Part shown: positions 7,800-14,995 of the stretch, one piece after another | How positions within the stretch are numbered: the stretch's first letter is position 1 | Layout: every line of letters begins with the position of its first letter | DNA from: DATDAH01 sp036525535 | Lineage (GTDB): Bacteria > Actinomycetota > Acidimicrobiia > Acidimicrobiales > DATDAH01 | NCBI GenBank assembly: GCA_036525535.1 | Contig: DATDAH010000032.1 | Location: 1-16,390, forward strand | Direction of reading: 5' to 3' | DNA: 16,390 bases | Translations under genes and position numbers: made by a program | Notes under the pieces: model-generated | The model's input: the letters and a program-made list of their open reading frames with translations, nothing else | What the model was told of the DNA's origin: nothing | Databases searched by the model: none

Positions 7800-9244
7800 G
7801 CGACCCGCGACGCCTCCCCGGGACGATCGCCGAGATCGAGGCCGGACCCGCCGGCCCCGAGGTCGGCGTCTTCTTCGACCTCGACGGCACGCTCATCGCC
7901 GGGTACTCCGCCCGCTACCTGGCCGAGGACCGGATCCGGCGCCGCGAGATCAGCGGCTCGGAGTTCGTCCGCTCCTTCGCCCTGATGGTGGGCAGCCCGT
8001 TCAACCGGGTGACGTTCGAGGACATCATGCAGATCGGGGCCGAGGCCTGGCGGGGGCGAGCCCACGAGGACCTCGAGGAGATGGGGCTCCGGGTCTTCGA
8101 GAAGAAGATCGCCGGCCGGATCTATCCCGAGATGCGCGACGTCGTTCAGGCCCACCAGAAGCGGGGGCACACCGTGGCTCTCACCTCTTCGGCCACGAGC
8201 TACCAGGCCGAACCGGTGGCCGACTTCCTGGGCATCGACGAGGTGATCTGCAACCGGTACGAGGTCGAGGACGGCCTCCTCACCGGCAAGGTCGAGCAGC
8301 CGGTGCTCTGGGGCCCGGGCAAGGCCGACGCCGTGCAGGCCTTCGCCGCAAAGTGGGGCATCGACCTGGCCGACAGCTACTTCTACGCCGATGGTGACGA
8401 GGATGCCGCCTTGATGTACCTGGTCGGCCACCCGCGGCCGACCAACCCGGCGCCGCACCTCGCCCGCGTGGCCAAGATGCGGGGCTGGCCCGTGCTGAGC
8501 TTCACCAGCCGGGGAGCCGGCGGGCTCGGATCGCTGGTGCGCTCGGCGGCGAGCCTGGGCTCCATGCTCCCGATCGCCGGGGCCGGGCTCGGCATCGGGC
8601 TGGTGCGCCGAAACAAGCGCGCCGCCATGAACTTCGTGTGCGGGACCTGGATCGACACCACCTTCGCCCTCAACGGCGTCCATCTGAACATCACCGGCAA
8701 GGAGAACGCCTGGTCCCAGCGACCGGCGGTGTTCATCTTCAACCACCGCAACAACTTCGACTCCCTCATCGCGGCCAGCATCGTGAGGAGTGACTTCACG
8801 GGCGTGGCCAAGGCCGAGATGGCGAAGGACCCGATCACCAGGACGGCCGGCCAGCTCATGGACGTGGCCTTCATCGACCGCTCCGACCCGGCCGCCGCCG
8901 TCGCCTCCCTCAAGCCCCTCGAGGAGCTGGCCCGGAAGGGCCTCTCGGTGCTGGTCGCCCCCGAGGGCACCCGCCTGGACACCCGGCAGGTGGGGCCGTT
9001 CAAGAAGGGGGCGTTCCGCATCGCCATGGCGTCGGGCCTGCCGATCGTGCCCATCGTCGTCCGCAACGCTGAGGTCATCGCCGGCCACGACTCCTCCCTG
9101 CTCAATCCGGGCACCGTCGACGTCACCATCCTGCCGCCGATCCCGGTGACGGACTGGAAGCTGGAGGACCTCGACCAGCACATCGCCGACGTCCGCGACG
9201 TCTACCTGCGGACCCTGGCCGACTGGCCGGGTTCGCAGCCTTAG
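7796..9244 (+). CDS. plsC: HAD-IB phosphatase fused to 1-acyl-glycerol-3-phosphate acyltransferase (PlsC)
   Basis: A 482-residue two-domain protein. Residues about 20-235 form a HAD-IB (SerB-like) phosphatase: nucleophile motif DLDGTL at 28-33, TSS near 130-132, Lys176, and the acidic motif ADGDEDA at 198-204. Residues about 250-270 are a glycine-rich hydrophobic stretch that may touch the membrane. Residues about 285-470 form a PlsC acyltransferase with NHRNNFD (His317, Asp322) and EGTR at 390-393, converting lysophosphatidate to phosphatidate. The same fusion occurs in mycobacteria (Rv2483c type). The phosphatase substrate is not established; phosphatidate is an attractive inference because diacylglycerol is what the upstream WS/DGAT enzyme would need. 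It starts at GTG 7796, overlapping the WS/DGAT stop by 4 bp, with GAGG 5 nt upstream. Confidence 0.93.
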   Translation: MSDPRRLPGTIAEIEAGPAGPEVGVFFDLDGTLIAGYSARYLAEDRIRRREISGSEFVRSFALMVGSPFNRVTFEDIMQIGAEAWRGRAHEDLEEMGLRVFEKKIAGRIYPEMRDVVQAHQKRGHTVALTSSATSYQAEPVADFLGIDEVICNRYEVEDGLLTGKVEQPVLWGPGKADAVQAFAAKWGIDLADSYFYADGDEDAALMYLVGHPRPTNPAPHLARVAKMRGWPVLSFTSRGAGGLGSLVRSAASLGSMLPIAGAGLGIGLVRRNKRAAMNFVCGTWIDTTFALNGVHLNITGKENAWSQRPAVFIFNHRNNFDSLIAASIVRSDFTGVAKAEMAKDPITRTAGQLMDVAFIDRSDPAAAVASLKPLEELARKGLSVLVAPEGTRLDTRQVGPFKKGAFRIAMASGLPIVPIVVRNAEVIAGHDSSLLNPGTVDVTILPPIPVTDWKLEDLDQHIADVRDVYLRTLADWPGSQP

Positions 9245-9254
9245 GAGAAACCCG

Positions 9255-9671
9255 ATGCCCACCGTTGCCTACCCCCCGGACGTCTTCACCTGGCCGGCCG
9301 ACGAGCCCCAGCTCATCGCCGGGCGCTGCGCCGACTGTCAGGCCATCGCCTTCCCCGTGGCCACCTCGTGCCCGCGCTGTGGGTCGACCGCGGTCGACGA
9401 GCACCTGCTTCCGCGCCGGGGGACGCTGTGGACCTGGACCACCCAGGACTTCCTGCCGAAGGAGCCGTACGCCAGTGGGGAGACAGACGAGACGTTCCAG
9501 CCTTACGGGGTCGGTCTCGTGCAGCTCGGTGACGAGGTGCGAGTCGAGGCCCGCCTGACCGAGGCCGATCCGGCCAAGCTCGAGTTCGGCATGGAGGTCG
9601 AGCTCGTCGTCGTGCCCTTCCGGGACGACGGCGACACCACCACCGTCACGTTCGCCTTCAAGCCCGTCTAG
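9255..9671 (+). CDS. DUF35 zinc-ribbon / OB-fold protein
   Basis: A 138-residue protein with an N-terminal rubredoxin-like zinc ribbon (Cys25, Cys28, Cys39, Cys42 as two CxxC pairs) followed by an OB fold beginning at RRGTLWTWT. Proteins of this family (ChsH2-DUF35 in steroid degradation, and small stand-alone forms) bind thiolase-superfamily partners, hold CoA thioesters and are needed for the partner's activity or stability. The thiolase-like gene follows 9 nt later, so the two very likely form a complex. AGGAG at 9243-9247, overlapping the plsC stop, is 7 nt before the ATG. No hydratase domain is attached, unlike ChsH2. Confidence 0.92.
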   Translation: MPTVAYPPDVFTWPADEPQLIAGRCADCQAIAFPVATSCPRCGSTAVDEHLLPRRGTLWTWTTQDFLPKEPYASGETDETFQPYGVGLVQLGDEVRVEARLTEADPAKLEFGMEVELVVVPFRDDGDTTTVTFAFKPV

Positions 9672-9680
9672 GAGACCGCC

Positions 9681-10826
9681 ATGGAAGACGTCGCCATCAT
9701 CGGGGTGGGCCTCCACCCCTTCGGTCGCTTCGGCGACAAGCCCGCCCTCGAAATGGGGGCCGAGGCCGTGCGGGCCGCCTGCGCCGACGCGGCCGTGCCG
9801 TGGAAGGACGTGCAGTTCGCCTTCGGCGGTAGCGCCGAGCTGGACACGCCTGATGTCGTGGTCAACCGGCTCGGGCTGACCGGCATCCCCTTCATGGGGG
9901 TCTACAACGGCTGCGCCACGGCGGCCACGGCCCTCCAGCTCACCGCCGACATCATCCGGTCCGGCCAGCACGAGATCGGCGTCGCCGTCGGCATGGACAA
10001 GCACCTGCCCGGGGCCCTGACCGCCGACCCCGTCAACTACGGCGCGCCGTCGTGGTACGGCGACCTCGGGTACTTCCTGACGACCAAGTTCTTCGGGATG
10101 AAGATCAACCGGTACATGCACGACCACGGCATCTCGCACGAGACGCTGGCCAAGGTCGCGGCGAAGAACTTCCGGAACGGTGGCCTGAACCCGAAGGCCT
10201 TCCGGCGCAAGCCCATCCCCGAGGAGGACATTCTCGCCTCCCGGATGCTGAACTACCCGCTCACGCAGTACATGTTCTGCGCGCCCGACGAAGGGGCGGC
10301 CGCGGTCGTGCTGTGCCGGGCCGACCTCGCCCATCGCTACACGTCGACGCCGATCTACCTGCGGGCCACCGCCCTCCGGTCCCGTCGTTACGGCGCCCAC
10401 GAGGTGCACAGCACGTGGGCCGCCATCGAGCAGGACGACGCACCGACGGTGTACGCGTCCCGGGCCGCGTACGAGATGGCGGGCATCGGTCCGGAGGACG
10501 TCGACGTGATCCAGCTCCAGGACACCGACGCCGGCGCCGAGGTGATCCACATGGCCGAGAACGGGTTCTGCGCCGACGGGGAGCAGGAGAAGCTCATCGC
10601 GGACGGGGCGACCGAGATCGACGGACCGCTGCCGGTGAACACCGACGGTGGCCTCATCGCCAACGGTGAGCCCGTCGGGGCCTCAGGCCTCCGTCAGGTC
10701 CACGAGCTGGTCCACCAGCTCCGGGGCCAGGCGGGCGATCGCCAGGTCCCCGGGTCGCCCAAGGTCGGCTACGCCCAGCTCTACGGCGCGCCGGGCACGG
10801 CCGGCGTCTCCATCCTGAGCACCTGA
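9681..10826 (+). CDS. Thiolase-like (SCP-x / lipid-transfer protein) enzyme with altered active site
   Basis: A 381-residue thiolase-superfamily protein of the lipid-transfer/SCP-x group: AIIGVG at the N-terminus, the nucleophile-position Cys78 in YNGCATAATAL, and the C-terminal landmarks PVNTDGGLIANGEPVGASGL and QVHELVHQLRG. Several residues usual in this group are changed: the HDxF segment reads QDTD (280-283), GHP reads GEP (329-331), and the last loop reads QLYGAPG (366-372) with no Cys. Normal thiolysis would need the His and second Cys, so a different reaction is likely, for example a retro-aldol cleavage as known for Ltp2 with its DUF35 partner. The neighbouring DUF35 gene supports this reading, but the reaction is inference. 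AGGAG is 6 nt before the ATG. It ends the operon, and the stop is 1 bp from the next operator. It could also be a non-catalytic partner. Confidence 0.85.
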   Translation: MEDVAIIGVGLHPFGRFGDKPALEMGAEAVRAACADAAVPWKDVQFAFGGSAELDTPDVVVNRLGLTGIPFMGVYNGCATAATALQLTADIIRSGQHEIGVAVGMDKHLPGALTADPVNYGAPSWYGDLGYFLTTKFFGMKINRYMHDHGISHETLAKVAAKNFRNGGLNPKAFRRKPIPEEDILASRMLNYPLTQYMFCAPDEGAAAVVLCRADLAHRYTSTPIYLRATALRSRRYGAHEVHSTWAAIEQDDAPTVYASRAAYEMAGIGPEDVDVIQLQDTDAGAEVIHMAENGFCADGEQEKLIADGATEIDGPLPVNTDGGLIANGEPVGASGLRQVHELVHQLRGQAGDRQVPGSPKVGYAQLYGAPGTAGVSILST

Positions 10827-10843
10827 CGGGAACTTCGTTCTCA
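10827..10843. promoter_or_regulatory. Palindromic operator upstream of the first TetR gene
   Basis: CGGGAACTTCGTTCTCA contains the core GGGAAC-TTC-GTTCTC, which matches 11 of 12 positions of GAGAACnnnGTTCTC. It starts right after the stop of the thiolase-like gene. It is about 58 bp upstream of the best -10 for the TetR gene, so it may act on a different start site, from a distance, or as an activator site. Confidence 0.45.
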
Positions 10844-10879
10844 TGGCCTTCGGGGCGGCTTGTACGCCTCAGAAGATCA

Positions 10880-10910
10880 AGGCTCTCACCGGTGGTCTAG
10901 TAGGCTCTCA
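10880..10910. repeat. 9-bp direct repeat AGGCTCTCA in the TetR promoter
   Basis: AGGCTCTCA occurs at 10880-10888 and again at 10902-10910, 22 bp apart, about two helical turns. The second copy overlaps the -10 and start region of the TetR gene, which suggests binding of a regulator to one face of the DNA. No other copy was noticed in the intergenic regions. Confidence 0.35.
10901..10906 (+). promoter_or_regulatory. Predicted -10 box (TAGGCT) of the TetR-P450 operon
   Basis: TAGGCT fits TANNNT and is followed after 7 nt by the ATG at 10914. No Shine-Dalgarno is present, which fits leaderless translation. No clear -35 box is seen. Confidence 0.45.
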
Positions 10911-10913
10911 TCC

Positions 10914-11624
10914 ATGACCGTGAACGATCCCGTGGCCGAGACCCCGGCGGACGATGCCGCCCCCAGTCGGCGCGAGCTCGCCGTGGCCCGTTCGCTCGAC
11001 CCGGCCCGAGCTCGGGCGGAGAAGCGGGTGCAGCGCTTCCTCGACGCCGCCCTCGAGCTCATGCAGACCGCCCCGGACCGGGAGTTCACGGTCCAAGAGG
11101 TGGTCGAGCACTCCGGCCAGTCGCTGCGGAGCTTCTACCAGTACTTCGCCGGCAAGCACGAGCTGCTGCTCGCTCTCTTCGAGGAGTCGGTGCGGACCAC
11201 CGCCGAGCAGCTCCGCAAGGTCGTCGACAACGAGGACGACCCGCTCGAACGGCTGCACCAGTTCGCGGTCGAGTACTACCGGGCCTGCCGTCCCGTGCCC
11301 CCGGGCCGGTCGGCGCGACCGAACTCGGCGGGGGCCATGGCCGAGTTCGCCCAGCAGCTCCTGACCGCTCACCCGAAAGAGGCGTCCCGGGCCTTCGCCC
11401 CGGTCGTGTCGCTGCTCGAGGAGGTGCTCGACCAGGCCGCCGCCGCGGGGGTCATCCGCCCCGGCGTGCACAACCAGCGCATTGCCGGCGTGCTGCTGCA
11501 GGCGATCATGTTCAACGCGTTCGCGGACACGATCAGCGGCTCGCCGGTCGGCCCTGCCGATGACGCCGCCGACGAGCTGTGGGACCTGATCCTCCACGGC
11601 ATCGGCGCCGACCCCGCGGCCTGA
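10914..11624 (+). CDS. TetR-family transcriptional regulator
   Basis: A 236-residue regulator. An unusually long and charged N-terminal arm (about 40 residues) precedes the DNA-binding domain. The helix-turn-helix lies at about 57-80 (FTVQEVVEHSGQSLRSFYQYFAGK), and the rest is the helical ligand-binding and dimer domain. Ligands for relatives in lipid gene clusters are often acyl-CoA or steroid-CoA thioesters; none can be assigned here. The gene is preceded by a TGAGAACnnnGTTCTCA-type palindrome and a direct repeat, so autoregulation is likely, and it is the main candidate to bind the palindrome at the other promoters. I chose the ATG at 10914 because it sits 7 nt after a -10 box; the frame is open further upstream. 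The P450 gene begins 2 bp after its stop. Confidence 0.9.
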   Translation: MTVNDPVAETPADDAAPSRRELAVARSLDPARARAEKRVQRFLDAALELMQTAPDREFTVQEVVEHSGQSLRSFYQYFAGKHELLLALFEESVRTTAEQLRKVVDNEDDPLERLHQFAVEYYRACRPVPPGRSARPNSAGAMAEFAQQLLTAHPKEASRAFAPVVSLLEEVLDQAAAAGVIRPGVHNQRIAGVLLQAIMFNAFADTISGSPVGPADDAADELWDLILHGIGADPAA

Positions 11625-11626
11625 CC

Positions 11627-12898
11627 ATGGGCGACGCCGACGAGCCGGATTTCTTCCGCGACCCGTCGATGGTCGCCGACCCCTACCCCTACTTCGACGC
11701 CCTCCGCGGCGAGTGCCCGGTGCAGCGGGAGCCCCACCACGACGTGGTCATGGTGACGGGGTACGAGGAGGCGCTGGCGGTGTACCACGACACGGCGACC
11801 TTCTCGTCCTGCATCGCGGTGACCGGTCCGTTCCCCGGCTTCTCGGTCCCGCTGGAGGGCGACGACGTCACCGACCTCATCGAGGAGCACCGGGACGGCC
11901 TGCCCTTCAGCGACCAGATCACGACGATGGACCCGCCGAAGCACACGGCCCACCGTGGGCTCCTCATGCGGCTGCTCACGCCGAAGCGGCTGGCGGAGAA
12001 CGAGGAGTTCATCTGGTCGCTCGCCGACCGCCAGATCGACGAGTTCCTCCCCACCGGACGCTGCGAGGTCGTCCGCGAGCTGGGCGGGCCCTTCACCATG
12101 CTCGTCATCGCCGACCTGCTGGGCGTGCCCGAGTCGGACCACGCCTGGTTCGTGGAGGCGATGGGCCAACGGGGGAGCGGGCCCGTCGGGAGCACGGAAG
12201 CCACGATGGCGAAGACCCCGCTGGAGATCCTCTACGACCGGTTCGTGGCGTACCTCGAGGATCGTCGGCGCGAGCCGACGGGGGACGTGCTCACCGGCCT
12301 GGCCACCGCGACCTTCGCCGACGGGTCGACACCGGAAGCGAGCGACGTGGCCAAGATCGCCAGCAACCTCTTCGCCGCCGGGCAGGAGACGACGATCCGA
12401 CTCCTCGGGACCGCCTTCCTGCGCATCGGGGAGGACGCCGACCTCCAGCAGCGGCTGCGGGGCGACCGCGCGCTGATCCCGAACTTCATCGAGGAGTGCC
12501 TGCGCCATGAGTCCCCCGTCAAGGGCGACTTCCGCATGAACCGGGTCTCCACGACCGTCGGTGGGGTCGACCTCCCCGCCGGAACGACGGTCATGGTCCT
12601 GAACGGCGCGGCCAACCGGGACCCCCGCAAGTTCGACGATCCGACCTCCTTCTCGATCGAGCGGAAGAACGCGAGGGAGCACCTCGCCTTCGGCCACGGC
12701 ATCCACTTCTGCCCGGGCGCCGCTCTGGCCCGTACCGAGGGCCGCGTCGCGGTCGAGCGCATGCTCGACCGCACGAGCGACATCCGCATCGACGAGGCGG
12801 AGCACGGCCCTCCCGGGGACCGCCGCTACGAGTACGCGCCGACCTTCATCCTGCGCGGCCTCGAGCGCCTCCACCTGGAGCTGACCCCCGCAGGCTGA
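11627..12898 (+). CDS. Cytochrome P450 monooxygenase (bacterial soluble type)
   Basis: A 423-residue heme-thiolate monooxygenase. The I-helix oxygen-activating motif is AGQETT (251-256), the K-helix ExxR is E290-C-L-R293, and the heme loop is FGHGIHFCPG with proximal Cys362. These are the class I bacterial CYP hallmarks, and the length is normal. The substrate is unknown; actinobacterial relatives hydroxylate steroids, fatty acids or terpenoids. The ATG lies 2 bp after the TetR stop with no good Shine-Dalgarno, so it is probably translated by coupling. Electrons would come from a ferredoxin encoded elsewhere, as none lies beside it. A second P450 is encoded on the opposite strand at 14992-16185 and differs substantially in sequence. 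Confidence 0.95.
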   Translation: MGDADEPDFFRDPSMVADPYPYFDALRGECPVQREPHHDVVMVTGYEEALAVYHDTATFSSCIAVTGPFPGFSVPLEGDDVTDLIEEHRDGLPFSDQITTMDPPKHTAHRGLLMRLLTPKRLAENEEFIWSLADRQIDEFLPTGRCEVVRELGGPFTMLVIADLLGVPESDHAWFVEAMGQRGSGPVGSTEATMAKTPLEILYDRFVAYLEDRRREPTGDVLTGLATATFADGSTPEASDVAKIASNLFAAGQETTIRLLGTAFLRIGEDADLQQRLRGDRALIPNFIEECLRHESPVKGDFRMNRVSTTVGGVDLPAGTTVMVLNGAANRDPRKFDDPTSFSIERKNAREHLAFGHGIHFCPGAALARTEGRVAVERMLDRTSDIRIDEAEHGPPGDRRYEYAPTFILRGLERLHLELTPAG

Positions 12899-12901
12899 GC
12901 C

Positions 12902-12922
12902 ACCCGGGAGGCACGACCGGGT
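12902..12922. terminator. Weak hairpin between the P450 and second TetR gene
   Basis: ACCCGG (12902-12907) and CCGGGT (12917-12922) form a 6-bp inverted repeat with a 9-nt loop just after the P450 stop. There is no T-run, so it could be a weak terminator, an operator for the following TetR gene, or chance in GC-rich DNA. Confidence 0.2.
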
Positions 12923-12928
12923 CGGCTC

Positions 12929-12934
12929 TACGCT
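12929..12934 (+). promoter_or_regulatory. Predicted -10 box (TACGCT) of the second TetR gene
   Basis: TACGCT fits TANNNT and lies 9 nt before the GTG at 12944. The absence of a Shine-Dalgarno and the short distance suggest a leaderless or nearly leaderless mRNA. Confidence 0.35.
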
Positions 12935-12943
12935 CGCTGGGTC

Positions 12944-13507
12944 GTGGACACCACCACCCACTCCGCAGCTCAGGCCCGCGTCGTCAACGCGGCGCTCGGG
13001 TTGTTCGCCGAGCACGGGGTGAACGGGACGTCGTTGCAGATGATCGCCGACGCCATCGGCGTGACGAAGGCGGCCGTCTACCACCAGTTCCAGAGCAAGG
13101 AGGAGATCGTCGTCGCCACGGCGGAGATGGAGCTGGCGAGGCTCGAGGCCGCCGTCACCGCCGCCGAGGCCGAGGACGATCGGGCTCGTGCCCTCGACGT
13201 CCTCCTGGGCGAGGTGGTCGACCTCGCGGTCGAGCGACGCCATGTGGTCAGCACGCTCATGCACGACCCCGTCGTGGTCCGCTTGCTGGCCACGCACGAA
13301 CCCTTCCCCCAGCTGATGGCTCGGGTGTCCCGCGTGCTGATGGGCGATGACGCCACCACGGAGGCGCGCGTCAGGGCGGCGATGACCCAGATCGCCATCG
13401 GCGGCGCGGTCAGCCACCCCCTCGTGGCCGGCCTCGATGACGACACCCTTCGGGCCGAGCTGCGGGAGATGGCCCGGCGCCTGTACGGGCCCCCTGCCGA
13501 GAGGTGA
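12944..13507 (+). CDS. TetR-family transcriptional regulator (second)
   Basis: A 187-residue TetR regulator with a standard layout. The helix-turn-helix is at about residues 29-52 (TSLQMIADAIGVTKAAVYHQFQSKEEI), starting soon after the N-terminus, and the remaining helices form the ligand domain. It is transcribed towards the minus-strand P450 operon, and the stop codons are 10 bp apart. Convergent placement beside that operon makes it a candidate local regulator, but its target is not shown. The start is GTG 12944, and none upstream fits the -10 box better. Its HTH differs from that of the first TetR, so the two should read different operators. Confidence 0.88.
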   Translation: MDTTTHSAAQARVVNAALGLFAEHGVNGTSLQMIADAIGVTKAAVYHQFQSKEEIVVATAEMELARLEAAVTAAEAEDDRARALDVLLGEVVDLAVERRHVVSTLMHDPVVVRLLATHEPFPQLMARVSRVLMGDDATTEARVRAAMTQIAIGGAVSHPLVAGLDDDTLRAELREMARRLYGPPAER

Positions 13508-13511
13508 CGAC

Positions 13512-13526
13512 CCTCGGTCAGCGAGG
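13512..13526. terminator. Small hairpin between convergent genes
   Basis: CCTCG-GTCAG-CGAGG is a perfect 5-bp stem with a 5-nt loop spanning the stop codon of the minus-strand SnoaL-like gene, 4 bp after the TetR stop. It is symmetric, so it could serve both strands, but no T-run follows on either side. Confidence 0.25.
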
Positions 13527-13904
13527 CTGTTGCAGGTAGACGTCGAGGTGGCGGATCTGGCCGTCGTCGTCGAACTCGAACACGGTCAGCGAGTTGACGA
13601 CGTTGACCTTCTCGCCCAGGAGGTGCCGCTCCTCGACCGCGTAGTAGACGAGGCCGGGGAGCTCGGAGATCCGCTGCACCGTCGTCTCGAAGGTGGCGAT
13701 GGCCGACGCCCACTGGGTCAGCATCTCGGTGTACTGCGACCAGCTCTGCACCTCGAGGAACGTGCCCACCCGCTCGAACTCGTCGACGGCGACGAACGCG
13801 GTCAATGGCGCCCAGTCCTCCGGAGCCTCGACGGTCGGCACCAGCCGCTCCATCGTCCTCACGTAGTCGAGGACCGTGCGGGTGAGCGGGCCGGGGTCGG
13901 TCAC
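13518..13904 (-). CDS. SnoaL/NTF2-like protein (second)
   Basis: A 128-residue single-domain protein with the NTF2/SnoaL pattern: an N-terminal helix (TRTVLDYVRTMERLV), a middle segment near WSQYTEMLTQWAS, and C-terminal strands ending DDDGQIRHLDVYLQQP. Such proteins can be isomerases, dehydratases or accessory binding domains; the reaction is not readable. The GTG start at 13904 overlaps the upstream stop by 4 bp and has AGAGGAG 5 nt upstream, which decides the start over the longer frame. It is the last gene of the P450, reductase-like, SnoaL-like operon. Confidence 0.78.
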   Translation of the reverse strand: MTDPGPLTRTVLDYVRTMERLVPTVEAPEDWAPLTAFVAVDEFERVGTFLEVQSWSQYTEMLTQWASAIATFETTVQRISELPGLVYYAVEERHLLGEKVNVVNSLTVFEFDDDGQIRHLDVYLQQPR

Positions 13905-14995
13905 GGCTGCTCCTCTGGTCGGGGGCCACGGGGGAGGATGTGGGGGAGGTCCTCGGTCGTGAGCATCCCGGGTCGCGCCCCGCACACGTAGGGGATGGCG
14001 TTCACGGGGCCGTTGGCGTTGAACGCGGGGACGAACGACGCCAGATCGTCGAGCGGGACCGGGAACGGCATGCTCAGGTCGAAGGGCGCGTCACCGTGGA
14101 TGCGGATCCGCCAGCCCGTAGGTCGCAGGCCCCAGTCGGGGTCCACGTCCATGGCGACGAAGCCGTACTGGGTGAAGCGGATGCGCTCGACGTTGTCCTC
14201 CCGGCCGTGGACGACCACGCGCTGGGCGGCCGCCGTTCCCGTCTTGATCTCGCCGGCGACGATCGTGAGGTCCTCCTTCGCCGCCGCCACCCCACCCTCC
14301 GCCGTCCAGTCGTCGATCTCGAACCCGGCTGTCTCCGCCAGCACGCTCAGCGGCGGCTGGTACTCGCCGAACAGGTGGTTCTTGCGCCGATCGGGGTCGA
14401 ACTCCTCGAGCGGCTTCCCGAACCGCATCTGCTCCATCACCATGTGCGGCGAGGGACGGTGCGAGAGATCGCCGAACTCCTCGATGTCGATCAGGTCGAC
14501 GCGCCGCTGCACGGACAGGAGGGCCATCGGGAGGGTCTCGGTGATGAACCCGGGGTCGCTACCGCTCGCCCACACCGAGGTGCCGCCCGCCGTGCACGCC
14601 GCCAGCACCCGAGCCCGGTTCTCGTCGCTCAGCCGCACACCCCGGGCGAACAGGTCGCTGCAGGTGGTGACGATGTTCGTGCCCGATCCGAGCAGCGCAA
14701 CGACGTCGTCGACGAGCTCGTCTTCGGTCAGCCCGGCCCGCGTCTCCCCCCGGCCCGTGGCTCGCGGCATGTAGACGACGCAGTCGGCCGCCAGCGCCAG
14801 GATCGCCTCGCGATCGGTCGTGGCCATGACCCCGGTCGGGCTTTCGCCGCAGAGCTCGCCCGCATCGACGCCGTCCTTGGCCGGGTCGTAGACGAGGGTG
14901 CCGACGAGGTCGAGGGACGGATGGCGGATCACCTCGCGCAGCGCCCGCAGCCCGGTGTTCCCGGTCGCCCACTGGACGACCCGGTGAGGCGTCAC
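13901..14995 (-). CDS. Dihydrodipicolinate reductase-like NAD(P)-binding protein
   Basis: A 364-residue protein with an N-terminal Rossmann fold: RVVQWATGNTGLRALREV starts at residue 5, with the WATGNTG nucleotide loop (9-15), then GTLVYDPAKDGVDAGELCG. This places it in the DapB-N/amine dehydrogenase-like family that is common in mycobacteria. It is much longer than lysine-pathway DapB, and no lysine biosynthesis genes are nearby, so a role in catabolism beside the P450 is more likely. The substrate is unknown. The start is GTG 14995, overlapping the P450 stop by 4 bp; the open frame upstream runs inside the P450 gene and encodes nothing like the family. Coupled translation with the P450 is likely. 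Confidence 0.82.
   Translation of the reverse strand: MTPHRVVQWATGNTGLRALREVIRHPSLDLVGTLVYDPAKDGVDAGELCGESPTGVMATTDREAILALAADCVVYMPRATGRGETRAGLTEDELVDDVVALLGSGTNIVTTCSDLFARGVRLSDENRARVLAACTAGGTSVWASGSDPGFITETLPMALLSVQRRVDLIDIEEFGDLSHRPSPHMVMEQMRFGKPLEEFDPDRRKNHLFGEYQPPLSVLAETAGFEIDDWTAEGGVAAAKEDLTIVAGEIKTGTAAAQRVVVHGREDNVERIRFTQYGFVAMDVDPDWGLRPTGWRIRIHGDAPFDLSMPFPVPLDDLASFVPAFNANGPVNAIPYVCGARPGMLTTEDLPHILPRGPRPEEQP

Noticed and set aside
7790..7805. Possible frameshift between the WS/DGAT and HAD-PlsC frames
   Set aside because: Both proteins are full length, and the GTGA overlap with GAGG 5 nt upstream is a normal coupled start.
7670..9262. A 530-codon minus-strand open frame opposite the HAD-PlsC gene
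   Set aside because: The plus strand encodes intact HAD and PlsC motifs; the antisense product is low complexity with no recognisable domain.
10557..10570. A KstR-like AGAAC-GG-GTTCT palindrome with 2-bp spacer in the thiolase-like gene
   Set aside because: It sits in the middle of a gene over codons for AENGF, about 350 bp from the next start, with no sign of an internal promoter.
11369..13417. A 682-codon open frame on the minus strand opposite the first TetR, P450 and second TetR genes
   Set aside because: It lies antisense to three well-supported genes, has no family motif and has the skewed composition of a high-GC shadow frame.
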